A program made the translations under genes and the position numbers. Under the pieces are notes generated by a model. That model worked only from the letters and a program-made list of their open reading frames with translations, ran no database searches and was not told the origin of the DNA. Shown here piece after piece: positions 37,804-46,685 of a stretch of DNA of 64,000 nucleotides. The first letter of the stretch is position 1; every line of letters begins with the position of its first letter. Origin of the DNA: Euryarchaeota archaeon UBA605. Lineage in GTDB: Archaea > Thermoplasmatota > Poseidoniia > Poseidoniales > Thalassarchaeaceae. The DNA is taken from assembly GCA_002504905.1 (NCBI GenBank), contig DATY01000001.1, positions 39,137 to 103,136 of the forward strand, given 5' to 3'.

Positions 37804-38976
37804 ATGTCAGGATACCTCGACCGCATAGGCGCAGGCAAAGTCTTGGTTAATAGAGAGCCTTTTTCATTTGACTGGACACCTGAACAATTAGTTGGAAGAG
37901 ATAGTGAACTGACAGAATTAGCTAGTTTGTTCACTCATGTAGAAAATCATAATTCAAGTTGTCGAGCAGTAATTACAGGCCCTGTTGGCTCAGGAAAAAC
38001 AGTCCTAACGAGACGCTTTGGACATGATCTGTTAAATCATTTAGAAGGAAAAAGGAAAGTAACTCTAGCACATGTAAATTGTAGAAATCATCCCTCAACA
38101 TCACAGGTATTGCAACGAATCGCATTAACATTGGATTCGGGACACCCTGAGAGAGGACTTAGCTCAGGAGAAATGATACAATCAATTCGGAGAAATCTAA
38201 TCTCACATAACTGTCATCTACTTTTGATTCTTGATGAGGTCGATTTGCTAATAAGAAGAGATAATTCTGATTTGATATACAAGCTTCTCAGAATTGATGA
38301 GGGACAAGAAAAGCAAGGATCTCTATCATTAATTCTAGTTAGTCAAGACCCCATGCTGTTGAAGCTATTCGAGCCCGCAATAATCTCCAGATTGGGGGCG
38401 AGTAATATTCTAAAAATGAGTCCTTATGATAAAAAAGGATTGACTGATATTGCTAGACAAAGAGCAGATATAGCTTGTAGAAATGGCTCTGTAAGTGAGG
38501 AAGTTCTGGAAAAAATAGGAGTTATGGCTGCTGAATCGGGAGATGCTAGATTAGCAATTGAATTACTTGATTCATCTATTAGAAGAGCTGAATCTTCTGG
38601 AAGAGGAGAAGTTCTTATTGAGGATATTGAACAAAGTTCTGCCAGAGTTGCAGCAATAGAACCTAGTCAAGTAGATGGACTCACAAAAGATCAGAAGTTA
38701 ATCATGCTTGGACTCTGTAGAAGATTGAAGAAAGAAGCAGAGATAAATACAGGAGATGCAGAAAAACTTTACAAAATTGTTTGTGAGGAATATGAAGTTA
38801 AGACTAGAAGCTATACTACATTTTGGAAACACCTGAAATTTTTAGAAAGTCAAGGATTGATTGAAACTAGGAGTGGAAAATCAAATGTTGGGAGAGGTAG
38901 AACTCAATATATAACTATGAACAATGTAGCACCCGCAAATTTAGCAAATAGAATCGAGAAAGAATTACAAAGATGA
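37804..38976 (+). CDS. orc1: Orc1/Cdc6 replication initiator
   Basis: 390 residues. N-terminal AAA+ domain with Walker A GPVGSGKT (59-66), Walker B LLLILDEVD (139-147), sensor-like LVSQDP and SRLG, and a sensor 2 region GDARLAIELL. The C-terminal winged helix covers about 310-375 (TTFWKHLKFLESQGLIE). It binds origin DNA and loads MCM. Both nucleotide-binding motifs are intact, unlike the second Orc1-like protein at 41.4-43.4 kb. The 74-bp upstream gap shows no array of repeats, only a weak GGTC/GACC pair. Confidence 0.95.
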   Translation: MSGYLDRIGAGKVLVNREPFSFDWTPEQLVGRDSELTELASLFTHVENHNSSCRAVITGPVGSGKTVLTRRFGHDLLNHLEGKRKVTLAHVNCRNHPSTSQVLQRIALTLDSGHPERGLSSGEMIQSIRRNLISHNCHLLLILDEVDLLIRRDNSDLIYKLLRIDEGQEKQGSLSLILVSQDPMLLKLFEPAIISRLGASNILKMSPYDKKGLTDIARQRADIACRNGSVSEEVLEKIGVMAAESGDARLAIELLDSSIRRAESSGRGEVLIEDIEQSSARVAAIEPSQVDGLTKDQKLIMLGLCRRLKKEAEINTGDAEKLYKIVCEEYEVKTRSYTTFWKHLKFLESQGLIETRSGKSNVGRGRTQYITMNNVAPANLANRIEKELQR

Positions 38977-39051
38977 TTATTCAGTTTGAAATCGTCTTCC
39001 GAACCGCTCTTATAGGGGTCGTATGTCGGCAAGTCGTCTAAGGTGAGTAAA

Positions 39052-39513
39052 ATGGCAGGTGAGCAATCTTTCAAGGCTGTAATCAATGATACTAGGCCGA
39101 GTGCAAAAGGTCGTTCATTCTCAGTAGAGATTACAGGATCAAATTTCAATCACTTCTTAGGTAAAAAGATTGGTGATTCAGTAGAAGGAATGTTTGTAGG
39201 AGATGGAGAACAAACATTGAATGGATACAAGCTTCAAATCACTGGAGGGTCAGATAAAACAGGCCGACCTATGCGTTCCGAACTCGAAGGTGGTAACGTT
39301 AAATCAGTTCTTATTACAGCAGGGACAGGTTACAAAGGTAAGCGTTATGTTAAGAAAAATTCTAAAATTTATCGTTACAAATATGATGGATTGCGTCGAC
39401 GTAGAAATCTAAGAGGAAATACAATTAGCACTGATACTCGACAACTAAATCTTAAGGTTCTAGAATATGGTAAGAAATCTCTAGGTTCTATCCTTGGCGA
39501 TGAAGAGGAGTGA
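39052..39513 (+). CDS. rps6e: Small ribosomal subunit protein eS6 (S6e)
   Basis: 153 residues from ATG 39052, preceded by AGGTGAG. It begins MAGEQSFKAVIND and contains ITGGSDKTGRPM, the S6e signature, followed by a basic RRRRNLRGN stretch. The archaeal protein lacks the phosphorylated eukaryotic tail. GTG 39043 would add three residues. It leads the rps6e-eif2g-PIN cluster, a gene order found in many archaea. Confidence 0.95.
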   Translation: MAGEQSFKAVINDTRPSAKGRSFSVEITGSNFNHFLGKKIGDSVEGMFVGDGEQTLNGYKLQITGGSDKTGRPMRSELEGGNVKSVLITAGTGYKGKRYVKKNSKIYRYKYDGLRRRRNLRGNTISTDTRQLNLKVLEYGKKSLGSILGDEEE

Positions 39514-39523
39514 ATCGTAGGGG

Positions 39524-40768
39524 ATGATGCTTCTGGCTGAAACTAAAAGACAGCCAGAGGTGAATATAGGTATGGTCGGACATGTCGATCATGGTAAAAC
39601 TACTTTGACTAAAGCACTTTCAGGAACTTGGACAGATACTCATTCTGAAGAAAGAAAAAGAGGAATTAGTATCAAACTTGGATATGCTGATACCACATTC
39701 TATTGTACTAAAGATGGAAACTATTATGCTAAGGGAAAACATCCAGATGGAAAGAAAGATTCTGAAAAAGAATTACTGAGAGTTGTTTCCTTTGTCGACG
39801 CTCCAGGTCATGAAACTCTAATGGCAGTAATGATTTCAGGTGCATCTATTATGGATGGAGCCTTATTACTAATCTCTGCAACAGAAAAATGCCCTCAACC
39901 ACAAACAAGAGAGCATCTAGCAGCTTTAGAAATAGCTGGAATTAATAATATTGTAATTGTACAGAATAAAATTGATCTAGTGACAGAAGAAAGGGCTATA
40001 GAATCGTTCAATGAGATTAAACAATTTGTGAAGGGAACTCTAGCAGAAAAGGCACCAGTAATACCTATTTCTGCTCATCACGACGTTAATCTTGATGTTT
40101 TGATTCAGGCTATTGAACACACAATTCCCACTCCCGATAGAACGAAAGAAGATACTGGATTAATGTATGTTGCCAGATCTTTTGATACGAATAGACCTGG
40201 TGCTCGTCCAAAAGATCTTTCCGGAGGAATAATTGGTGGAAGTATAGTTGAAGGATCTTTTTCAGTAGGTGACAAAATCACTATCGCACCAGGAAGAAGA
40301 ATCAAAGCTGGAAATAAAATCCGATGGGAGCCTTTAGAGACAAATATCGAGAGTATTAAGGGTGGAGGATTGAATCTAGAAACTGCTCATGCTGGCGGAT
40401 TATGTGGTATTGCTACACCATTAGACCCTGTTACAACTAAGGCAGATGAATTATCGGGACAAGTGATGGCAAAACAAGGGGAACTACCTCCTATTTGGGA
40501 GACTCTAGAACTAAATTTAGAACTATTAGAAAAGATGGTTGCAGGAGCAGAAGGAGAATCAGATCCAGTTCGACCCTTATCGATGAATGAAATGTTAATG
40601 ATTAATTCTGCTACAGCTACTTCAGTTGGAACTGTAACAAAAAAGGGTAAAATTTCGAAAATCGCCCTTCGTCTACCGATTTGTGCTAAGGTAGGTAGTA
40701 GAATTACACTATCAAGAAGAGTTGGTTCCAGATGGCGTCTGATAGGCCATGGAACAATTGTGGGGTGA
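39524..40768 (+). CDS. eif2g: Translation initiation factor aIF2 subunit gamma
   Basis: 414 residues. G domain motifs are GHVDHGKTT (G1), the switch region KRGISIKLGY, DAPGH (G3) and QNKIDL (G4), followed by two beta-barrel domains typical of IF2 gamma. It carries initiator Met-tRNA to the small subunit in ternary complex with GTP. The zinc knuckle usual between switch 1 and G3 (two CxxC pairs) is absent. Only one cysteine remains, in a stretch FYCTKDGNYYAKG. The start may be ATG 39524 or 39527. GGGG precedes it, 10 bp after rps6e. Confidence 0.97.
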   Translation: MMLLAETKRQPEVNIGMVGHVDHGKTTLTKALSGTWTDTHSEERKRGISIKLGYADTTFYCTKDGNYYAKGKHPDGKKDSEKELLRVVSFVDAPGHETLMAVMISGASIMDGALLLISATEKCPQPQTREHLAALEIAGINNIVIVQNKIDLVTEERAIESFNEIKQFVKGTLAEKAPVIPISAHHDVNLDVLIQAIEHTIPTPDRTKEDTGLMYVARSFDTNRPGARPKDLSGGIIGGSIVEGSFSVGDKITIAPGRRIKAGNKIRWEPLETNIESIKGGGLNLETAHAGGLCGIATPLDPVTTKADELSGQVMAKQGELPPIWETLELNLELLEKMVAGAEGESDPVRPLSMNEMLMINSATATSVGTVTKKGKISKIALRLPICAKVGSRITLSRRVGSRWRLIGHGTIVG

Positions 40769-40774
40769 ACCAAC

Positions 40775-41143
40775 TTGCAATGCGTCCTAATAGACGCTTG
40801 TGGATGGGCTGCATTAATTGATGCTGATTTAAACATAGATATTGCGATGAGTAAGATAATTGGAAAACCTAGATATCTATTATTAGGAAAAGTCAAACAA
40901 GAATTAGAATCATTATCAAAACAAAGAAAAGGACTATTATTGAGTCTATTGGAAAAAAAATCGGAATTAATTGATTCACCTACAGGATTAAGACATACTG
41001 ACCAAATGCTATTAGAATTATCTAGAGAAAACGGATGGCCAGTATTAACAGTTGATAGAAGATTAAAAGAAAGGCTAATTAATACCGGAGGATCTTATAT
41101 TGAGGTTACTTCAAAAAATGTATTGAGACTAATACAGAATTAA
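40775..41143 (+). CDS. PIN-domain protein (Fcf1-like)
   Basis: 122 residues. Acidic PIN residues appear in VLIDACGW (D7), QELE (near 44), TDQMLLEL (near 81) and VDRRLKE (near 99), consistent with a divalent-metal nuclease. By family context, genes between eif2g and rpoE-type genes encode Fcf1-like or VapC-like PIN proteins thought to act on rRNA. No antitoxin-like gene is next to it, so a toxin role is less likely. The start is TTG 40775, seven bases after the eif2g stop with GGGGTGA upstream. Confidence 0.8.
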   Translation: MQCVLIDACGWAALIDADLNIDIAMSKIIGKPRYLLLGKVKQELESLSKQRKGLLLSLLEKKSELIDSPTGLRHTDQMLLELSRENGWPVLTVDRRLKERLINTGGSYIEVTSKNVLRLIQN

Positions 41144-41442
41144 GGTAAAGTGAATAATCTATCATCTCCATGGCCGTCTAATAAACCAATTCTTACAGCA
41201 GCATCAATCCATGCATGAGCATAATTAATGGCGCCAAATGCACGGACTAAGTCTCCATTATTCATGAAGTAGAGAGCATCTTTTTGATAGTCATCACACA
41301 TCCTGAGCATTGTTTGGAGTTTTTTCTCATCTTCACTATTTTTCGTAATAGAGGTGGCTTTTTTTCTTGCTTGTGTAGTTAAATTAAGGTACTTCTCCAC
41401 CTTTTCTTTAGAAACTATATTCCCATTATCTGACATCATCAT
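41140..41442 (-). CDS. DUF357 family protein
   Basis: 100 residues, mostly helical, with the DUF357 C-terminal pattern DALYFMNNGDLVRAFGAINYAHAWIDAAVRIGLL (condensed from about 55-88). The family is archaeal and uncharacterised, and resembles tetratricopeptide-like helical pairs. It overlaps the end of the convergent PIN gene by 4 bp and begins 3 bp after the Orc1-like gene stop, so it is probably co-transcribed with that gene. Confidence 0.8.
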   Translation of the reverse strand: MMMSDNGNIVSKEKVEKYLNLTTQARKKATSITKNSEDEKKLQTMLRMCDDYQKDALYFMNNGDLVRAFGAINYAHAWIDAAVRIGLLDGHGDDRLFTLP

Positions 41443-41445
41443 TCC

Positions 41446-43410
41446 TCAAAATTCTTTCGAAGCTGCTACACTTAATTTAAACAAGCGAGTTCTTCCTTGT
41501 TTTCTAACCGACAACATACCCGATTTATGAAGGCTGTTGTATAATTGAGATAGGCGAGGTCGACCAACCTCTAGCCTGGCCTGTAATTCATCATCCGATG
41601 GAGAAATTTCTCTAATTGATGCAGCTTCTAAAATCATTCTTTCGGCATCAGAGAGCGAATAAAATCTATTGACATCTAATTCTTGATCTTCCTCCCAGGA
41701 TGGAGAAAATTTTGATTTAATTATGTAATTATTAGTCACATTTTCATTACTTTGATCTTGATATATTGGAATTGAGTCTACCAATTCTATTGGAGCTAAA
41801 TCTTCAAAAACAGGTTCTTCAATTTCTATTTCCTTGGAAATAGGTTGTTCAATATAACCTTCTTCAAAATTTGTTAGAGAATCATTCTGAGCAGGGGGTT
41901 TTGATATCGTCTCTGGTATAGTAGAATGGAATGATGGTTCAACTGACCATTCTGCCCCTTCAATAGAAATTACTTCTTCATAGTCAGTAGATTGTATATT
42001 TTGATCCATTCTTGCTTCTGTTAACATCGTTTCGACTGATTTATCTTCATTCTCAATCTCTGGAATTTCTTCATTAACATAGTTTTCTAAAGTCGACTGA
42101 GGAGGTTTTTCATCGGCATAAGTAATTGGAACTTCAGGCATGGTCTCATTTTTCATATCTGAGGTTGTTTTTTGTAGTCTCTTTCTAAGAAATTTCAAGC
42201 CCTTATTTTTTGTATCATTGGTAAAATCCAATAAACTCTCAGGAGGTTCTGTGCCTGGAGACATAAACAACTCGGTCTCTGTTTTGATTTCATTATAATC
42301 TCGAGAAGTTAATAAGTTGATTCTTTCATCTTCTTCAGGAATAATTTCTTCATAATCAATAAAATCATCATTGATTTCCGGAAAGTTCTCTGACCATTGT
42401 AGCTTTTCTTCTGCAATATCTCGGTTATTTTCTTCGATGGAATGAGGATCAGATAATGGAGATTCTTCTTCCTCAAAATCCCACAAATCAGACGGTTCTT
42501 CATCAATAAAATCATCATTTTCTAGATTTGGTTCAATAATTTCTGGAAACGAAATTTCATCCTCTGAATTGTTACTTTCTACAATTTTATTTCCAATATA
42601 ATCTATATCTTCGGACATAGATTTATTTTGAGTTTGTAAAGACATTAGACTTTCCAAGGTTCCTTGATAGCCAAGATTCCTTTCTTCATCGACTAAACAT
42701 TTCAAAATTCTTATGACGGATCTTGGATTTCCTCCAGTTCGCTCATAAATAGAATTAAGTATCATCGAATTTATTACCCACCTCTCCTTAGATTTGAGCC
42801 TAATTCTATTATTTATCATCTCTTGAATCTCAATTTTAGAGAAGTTTTCTAATCGATCCGGTTCATCGAAAAGGTTTCTTATTCCATCATCTAATTCCAA
42901 ATATTGAGATTCAGACAGACTAACAATTACCATTGCCCTAAGTCTGGAAAGAACTGGACAAACTCTAGATAAGAAAGAATTAATATTAATTATTTGTGGA
43001 GGATAATCTAAAGCTATGATTGGCAAGGGACCTTTGTCTTCATCGAACAAAGATATTAAATTTTGAGATAATTGATTCATAGTAGTAATCGATTGAAAAG
43101 AGCCAAAGTGAGTCAATATTTCATGCAGCATTACCTTCGTCTGATCTCCCTCCTCGGACAAAAACTGACCAATAAATTTTTTCGGAGTCTGTGAAGAAAT
43201 TGCATTAATCATCGAAGTTCTACCAGAACCTGGTTCTCCTACTAATAGAATCATTCTTGGAGAACCTGAATGAATATGTTCTCTCCATCTATGAAGTATT
43301 TCTTTTCGTCCAACTAAATCCTGAGCTCTTGACGATTCAATAGGTCGGTTATCGAAGGGATTACCACGCAAAGCGGGTAAATCGATTGAGCCTACTCCAC
43401 TTCTGTACAT
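41446..43410 (-). CDS. Orc1/Cdc6-like AAA+ protein with degenerate ATPase site and winged helix
   Basis: 654 residues. It begins with LVGRKEILHRWREHI (about 32-46), like the Orc1/STAND start. The Walker A reads GEPGSGRT (58-65) with arginine in place of lysine, and the Walker B IIALDY (131-136) lacks the usual glutamate. A sensor 2-like GGNPRSVIRIL lies near 230. Residues about 280-575 are a long low-complexity acidic linker (many E, D, P, S). The C-terminus (about 585-650) is a winged-helix DNA-binding domain (RPRLSQLYNSLHKSGMLSV). Family membership is inferred from order and motifs. It likely binds DNA without hydrolysing ATP. It diverges from hmgA over the TTAACGC array. Confidence 0.75.
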   Translation of the reverse strand: MYRSGVGSIDLPALRGNPFDNRPIESSRAQDLVGRKEILHRWREHIHSGSPRMILLVGEPGSGRTSMINAISSQTPKKFIGQFLSEEGDQTKVMLHEILTHFGSFQSITTMNQLSQNLISLFDEDKGPLPIIALDYPPQIININSFLSRVCPVLSRLRAMVIVSLSESQYLELDDGIRNLFDEPDRLENFSKIEIQEMINNRIRLKSKERWVINSMILNSIYERTGGNPRSVIRILKCLVDEERNLGYQGTLESLMSLQTQNKSMSEDIDYIGNKIVESNNSEDEISFPEIIEPNLENDDFIDEEPSDLWDFEEEESPLSDPHSIEENNRDIAEEKLQWSENFPEINDDFIDYEEIIPEEDERINLLTSRDYNEIKTETELFMSPGTEPPESLLDFTNDTKNKGLKFLRKRLQKTTSDMKNETMPEVPITYADEKPPQSTLENYVNEEIPEIENEDKSVETMLTEARMDQNIQSTDYEEVISIEGAEWSVEPSFHSTIPETISKPPAQNDSLTNFEEGYIEQPISKEIEIEEPVFEDLAPIELVDSIPIYQDQSNENVTNNYIIKSKFSPSWEEDQELDVNRFYSLSDAERMILEAASIREISPSDDELQARLEVGRPRLSQLYNSLHKSGMLSVRKQGRTRLFKLSVAASKEF

Positions 43411-43440
43411 GTGTGTCGGTAAGTATAGTAGTTCATAATA

Positions 43441-43643
43441 TTCACGCTTAATTACGCTTTAAAAAGTATAAATTAACGCTTTTTTTGGGTTTGTAAATTT
43501 GAAAAGTCTTTAAAATGGAAAAAAATACATTTATTAGCATTTTTATTAACGCTTTATTAACGCTTTAGAAATGCGTTAACGATGCGTTAATGGCTAAATT
43601 AACGCATAAATTAAGAGAAAAATGATGAAAAAATAATTTTTTT
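43441..43643. repeat. Cluster of TTAACGC motifs in an AT-rich gap; candidate replication origin or operator
   Basis: The 368-bp gap 43411-43778 between the Orc1-like gene and hmgA has six exact TTAACGC/GCGTTAA motifs at 43473, 43546, 43557, 43573 (reverse), 43584 (reverse) and 43599. Two variants, TTCACGC (43441) and ATTACGC (43451), lie at its left end. The pairs 43546/43557 and 43573/43584 are each spaced 11 bp, one helical turn, and point toward each other. A very AT-rich block with A6 and T7 runs (43628-43643) follows. Both orientations and helical phasing suggest an initiator- or regulator-binding array. I noticed no other cluster of this motif in the window. Confidence 0.75.
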
Positions 43644-43778
43644 AGAATGAGAACTCGAGTAGAAAAGAGTATAATCAGGTTATTCAATAATTTTTACATA
43701 CATAGATAATCATCACATTCAAGCATTTTAAAGCAAAGATATTACAAACAGTATGTCTTGGCAAAGAATGGTGAAGAC

Positions 43779-45071
43779 ATGCCAGTAGATAACAGCCGAT
43801 TGAAAGGATTTTACAAACTATCAGTGCCTGAAAGAAGAGAGAAGTTAGCACAACTTGCAGGATTAACATCTGAACAAGTAAATGCTTGGGCTGATTCGGA
43901 ATTGTCAGAAGATACTGCAGATAGAATGATTGAGAATGTTGTAGGCAGATATTCATTACCAATAGGAGTAGCTACAAACTTCATAATTGATGGAGAACAT
44001 TACTTGATTCCTTTTGTAGTAGAGGAAGCAAGCGTAGTAGCAGCCGCATCTAATATGGCTAAGAGATGTCAGATGAAAGGAGGGTTCAAGTCCAATAATA
44101 CAGATCCAATAATGATTGGTCAGATTCAAATCGTAAATTGCAAAGATCCTGAGGCTTCAAAAAAATCTATCCTATCTGCTAAAGATGAGTTAATACAATT
44201 GTGTAATGATGTTGATCCTATCTTAGTGAAATTTGGAGGAGGTTGTAAAGATGTAGAAGTTAGAATTATCGAAACTATGTCTGGCCCAATGGTCATTGTA
44301 CATATTTTAGTCGACTGTAGAGATGCAATGGGAGCAAATGCTGTTAATACTATGGCAGAAACGATCGCACCTAAGATTGAGGCTTTATCGGGCGGCACGG
44401 TCATTCTAAGGATAATCAGTAATCTTGCAATTCATAGACTGGCCAGAGTTAGTGCGATATTTACCCCAGAAGAGATGTCTGATAATGGAGATTCAGAACA
44501 AGGTTCTGAAGTAATTGATGGAGTCATACAAGCTTACCATTTTGCTGCTGCTGACCCTTTCAGGGCGACTACACATAACAAAGGAATCATGAATGCTATT
44601 TCCCCAATTGCAATAGCTTGTGGGCAAGATTGGAGAGCTATTGAATCAGGAGCGCACTCCTACTGTGCACATGAAAAACAATATACTTCAATGACTCATT
44701 GGGAAAAAGATGGAGATGGGAACCTAGTAGGGAGTATAGAATGCCCAATGGCGGTTGGGTTAGTCGGAGGTGCTGTAAGAATTCACCCTGGAGCTCAAAC
44801 AAATGTTGCCCTTCTAGGAATAAAAAGTGCAGATGATCTAGCAAAAGTCATGGCAGCAGCAGGAATGGCACAAAATTTAGGTGCATTAAGAGCTTTAGCA
44901 ACTGTAGGTATACAAGCAGGGCATATGAAACTGCATCTGAAAAATATGATTAGTTCAGCAGGGGCTATGGATGATGAAATCGATTTAGTAGCCAGTATGG
45001 TCAAAGAAAGTGGAGAAAGGATAACGATGGCCGCTGTCGAAAACGCACTAAATACCATAAGAAATGGATAG
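43779..45071 (+). CDS. Class II hydroxymethylglutaryl-CoA reductase
   Basis: 430 residues from ATG 43779. The sequence matches class II HMG-CoA reductase. Catalytic residues line up with the Pseudomonas mevalonii enzyme: E83 in VEEAS, K268 in HNKGIMN, D284 in CGQDW and H382 in GHMKLH. The start MPVDNSRLKGF is like the known class II start and follows GGTGA, so ATG 43779 is preferred to TTG 43758. It makes mevalonate for archaeal isoprenoid lipids. Many archaea have the class I enzyme, whereas class II is known in Archaeoglobus and Thermoplasmatales. It is transcribed away from the Orc1-like gene. Confidence 0.95.
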   Translation: MPVDNSRLKGFYKLSVPERREKLAQLAGLTSEQVNAWADSELSEDTADRMIENVVGRYSLPIGVATNFIIDGEHYLIPFVVEEASVVAAASNMAKRCQMKGGFKSNNTDPIMIGQIQIVNCKDPEASKKSILSAKDELIQLCNDVDPILVKFGGGCKDVEVRIIETMSGPMVIVHILVDCRDAMGANAVNTMAETIAPKIEALSGGTVILRIISNLAIHRLARVSAIFTPEEMSDNGDSEQGSEVIDGVIQAYHFAAADPFRATTHNKGIMNAISPIAIACGQDWRAIESGAHSYCAHEKQYTSMTHWEKDGDGNLVGSIECPMAVGLVGGAVRIHPGAQTNVALLGIKSADDLAKVMAAAGMAQNLGALRALATVGIQAGHMKLHLKNMISSAGAMDDEIDLVASMVKESGERITMAAVENALNTIRNG

Positions 45072-45073
45072 TA

Positions 45074-45685
45074 TTATTCATCTGAATTATTTACTTCGTC
45101 ATCTCCGGTAAATTCTGTAATTGACATCTGTTCATCGGGAGCCAGAGATGCTGCTAATTGAGCACTTGTTAATCCAGCCTTAGCTGCTTCGGAACGAAAC
45201 CAAGTACGAACAGCTCGATAATCAACTTCTGGACAACCAAAATATTCAGCGAATCTTCTAGTAGTGGTAAGTCGTCTTGTTAGACCGTCTCTACGCCTAT
45301 CAATTAGACCTAGATTGGCTAAATCTCTGACATGATCATAGGCTCTTTGACCTAACATTTCAACTAATTGGGATTGAGCCATTGGCTGATGGTAAGCAAT
45401 CAATGCAGCAGCAGGAAGGAGTCTTTGAGGAGTATCTGGACGGAATGATTCGGGTAGAAAAGGAGAAAGATTTGGGCGTACTTCGAAAATCCAACGTCCA
45501 GAAACCTCAGTTAATTGTAATGCTGAATCTTGTCTCCTCTTAATCCTGGAACGTAATTCCTCTAGAGATGATCCGACCTCATCAATTGGTTTTTCGACTA
45601 TTTGTGAAAGTTCATCGGTAGACATTGAACGCCCTGAGGTGAACATTATCGCCTCGAGAATTACCGAAAGATTCGCTTCATTCAT
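45074..45685 (-). CDS. scpB: ScpB, segregation and condensation protein B
   Basis: 203 residues with two winged-helix domains. The N-terminal EAIMFTSGRSMSTDEL motif and the LPAAALIAYHQPMAQSQLVEMLGQRAYDHVRDL core are diagnostic. ScpB binds the ScpA kleisin as a dimer to form the SMC condensin complex. ATG 45685 overlaps the scpA end by 8 bp and has GGAGGA about 9 bp upstream. Third gene of smc-scpA-scpB. Confidence 0.9.
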   Translation of the reverse strand: MNEANLSVILEAIMFTSGRSMSTDELSQIVEKPIDEVGSSLEELRSRIKRRQDSALQLTEVSGRWIFEVRPNLSPFLPESFRPDTPQRLLPAAALIAYHQPMAQSQLVEMLGQRAYDHVRDLANLGLIDRRRDGLTRRLTTTRRFAEYFGCPEVDYRAVRTWFRSEAAKAGLTSAQLAASLAPDEQMSITEFTGDDEVNNSDE

Positions 45686-46685
45686 TGAACAATAATCCTC
45701 CTGGAATATCCGACTTTGGATTGATTCTATTTGTTAAAGTAGAGAAATTATCGTCATCTAGATGGAGATTCTTTAGAGAAATATTTCCCTCATTGTCTTG
45801 TGAAACCTCTGCATAACCCCTATGTGTGAGAAACAATGAAGATACTAATGCAGTAACTTGTGCTTCTGATTCTGCCTCTTCTTGACTAATTCCTGATTTG
45901 ACGGAATTCTGAGTGAGAATATTCACTATTTCCCTAAGATCCATTGATTCATTATTAGCAATTGTTCGGCTACGTAATGCATTCCATGTTCTTTCTAAAT
46001 CATCTTCAAGATTTTCAACATGTAAACTTCCTCCAAATCTAGCTCTTGCTTTTTCATTAGCTTCACGACGTTCTTTAGCGATTTGTTCCCTCATCCTTTG
46101 CTCCTCAGAAAGCCTTCCTGCTGCTTGAAGCCCCATTAGAAGTTCTCCTAAAGTCACAGGCCTTCCTTCTTCACGATGTATTCTTCCTTCGAACATACTT
46201 GGAAGGACTTCATCTGCAGCACCTGTAAGGACTCCTACTGAGAAATTATAGTCTTCATCTGAGAACTCACTCTCCCATGAATCTTCAAAATCCCATGTAT
46301 CTTCAATTTCTTCTTCAATTAGAGACCTTTCTTGTCTCTCAATAAGTGAAGTTGCCTGACCTCTGAGAATAGCCCAAGCCATACGTACTAAACGTCCACA
46401 GGTTGGTAAATCTATATTTTCTGAATTATTTATTCTCTCAGTAAATAATTCTAAAAATACCGATAAGTCGACATCCCAAGGGTCTAAATCACTATTTTGG
46501 AATAACTGGAAAACCAAAGCAACTGAACGATCGAAAGGATCAATCAAGAATTGATGTTCAGCCTCCTCTACTTTGGATAATTCTACCAATCTATCTAGAT
46601 AACGATTTGTTTCGAGATCGGTATCTCCTCCAAGTAGTCGAGAAACAATATCATCTCTCATAGTGCAACCATCAAAAACAGACAA
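45678..46685 (-). CDS. scpA: ScpA kleisin, segregation and condensation protein A
   Basis: 335 residues. The N-terminal FDRSVALVFQLFQNSDLDPWDVDLSVFLELFTERI pattern (condensed from about 48-82) and the helical middle with MAWAILRGQATSLIE match ScpA. The kleisin bridges SMC heads and holds ScpB. The start is TTG 46685, adjacent to the smc stop and preceded by GGTGA four bases upstream. ATG 46661 is an alternative. It is somewhat longer than bacterial ScpA. Confidence 0.85.
   Translation of the reverse strand: MSVFDGCTMRDDIVSRLLGGDTDLETNRYLDRLVELSKVEEAEHQFLIDPFDRSVALVFQLFQNSDLDPWDVDLSVFLELFTERINNSENIDLPTCGRLVRMAWAILRGQATSLIERQERSLIEEEIEDTWDFEDSWESEFSDEDYNFSVGVLTGAADEVLPSMFEGRIHREEGRPVTLGELLMGLQAAGRLSEEQRMREQIAKERREANEKARARFGGSLHVENLEDDLERTWNALRSRTIANNESMDLREIVNILTQNSVKSGISQEEAESEAQVTALVSSLFLTHRGYAEVSQDNEGNISLKNLHLDDDNFSTLTNRINPKSDIPGGLLFNE

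Noticed and set aside
40387..40896. 169-codon antisense frame over aIF2 gamma and the PIN gene
   Set aside because: It crosses two well supported genes on the other strand and has no family match that I recognise.
40775..41143. PIN gene considered as a VapC toxin
   Set aside because: No antitoxin gene adjoins it, and the eif2g-PIN arrangement is a housekeeping order in archaea.
43441..43643. Short-repeat array considered as a CRISPR
   Set aside because: Repeats are only 7 bp, in both orientations, without spacers of regular length and with no cas genes nearby.
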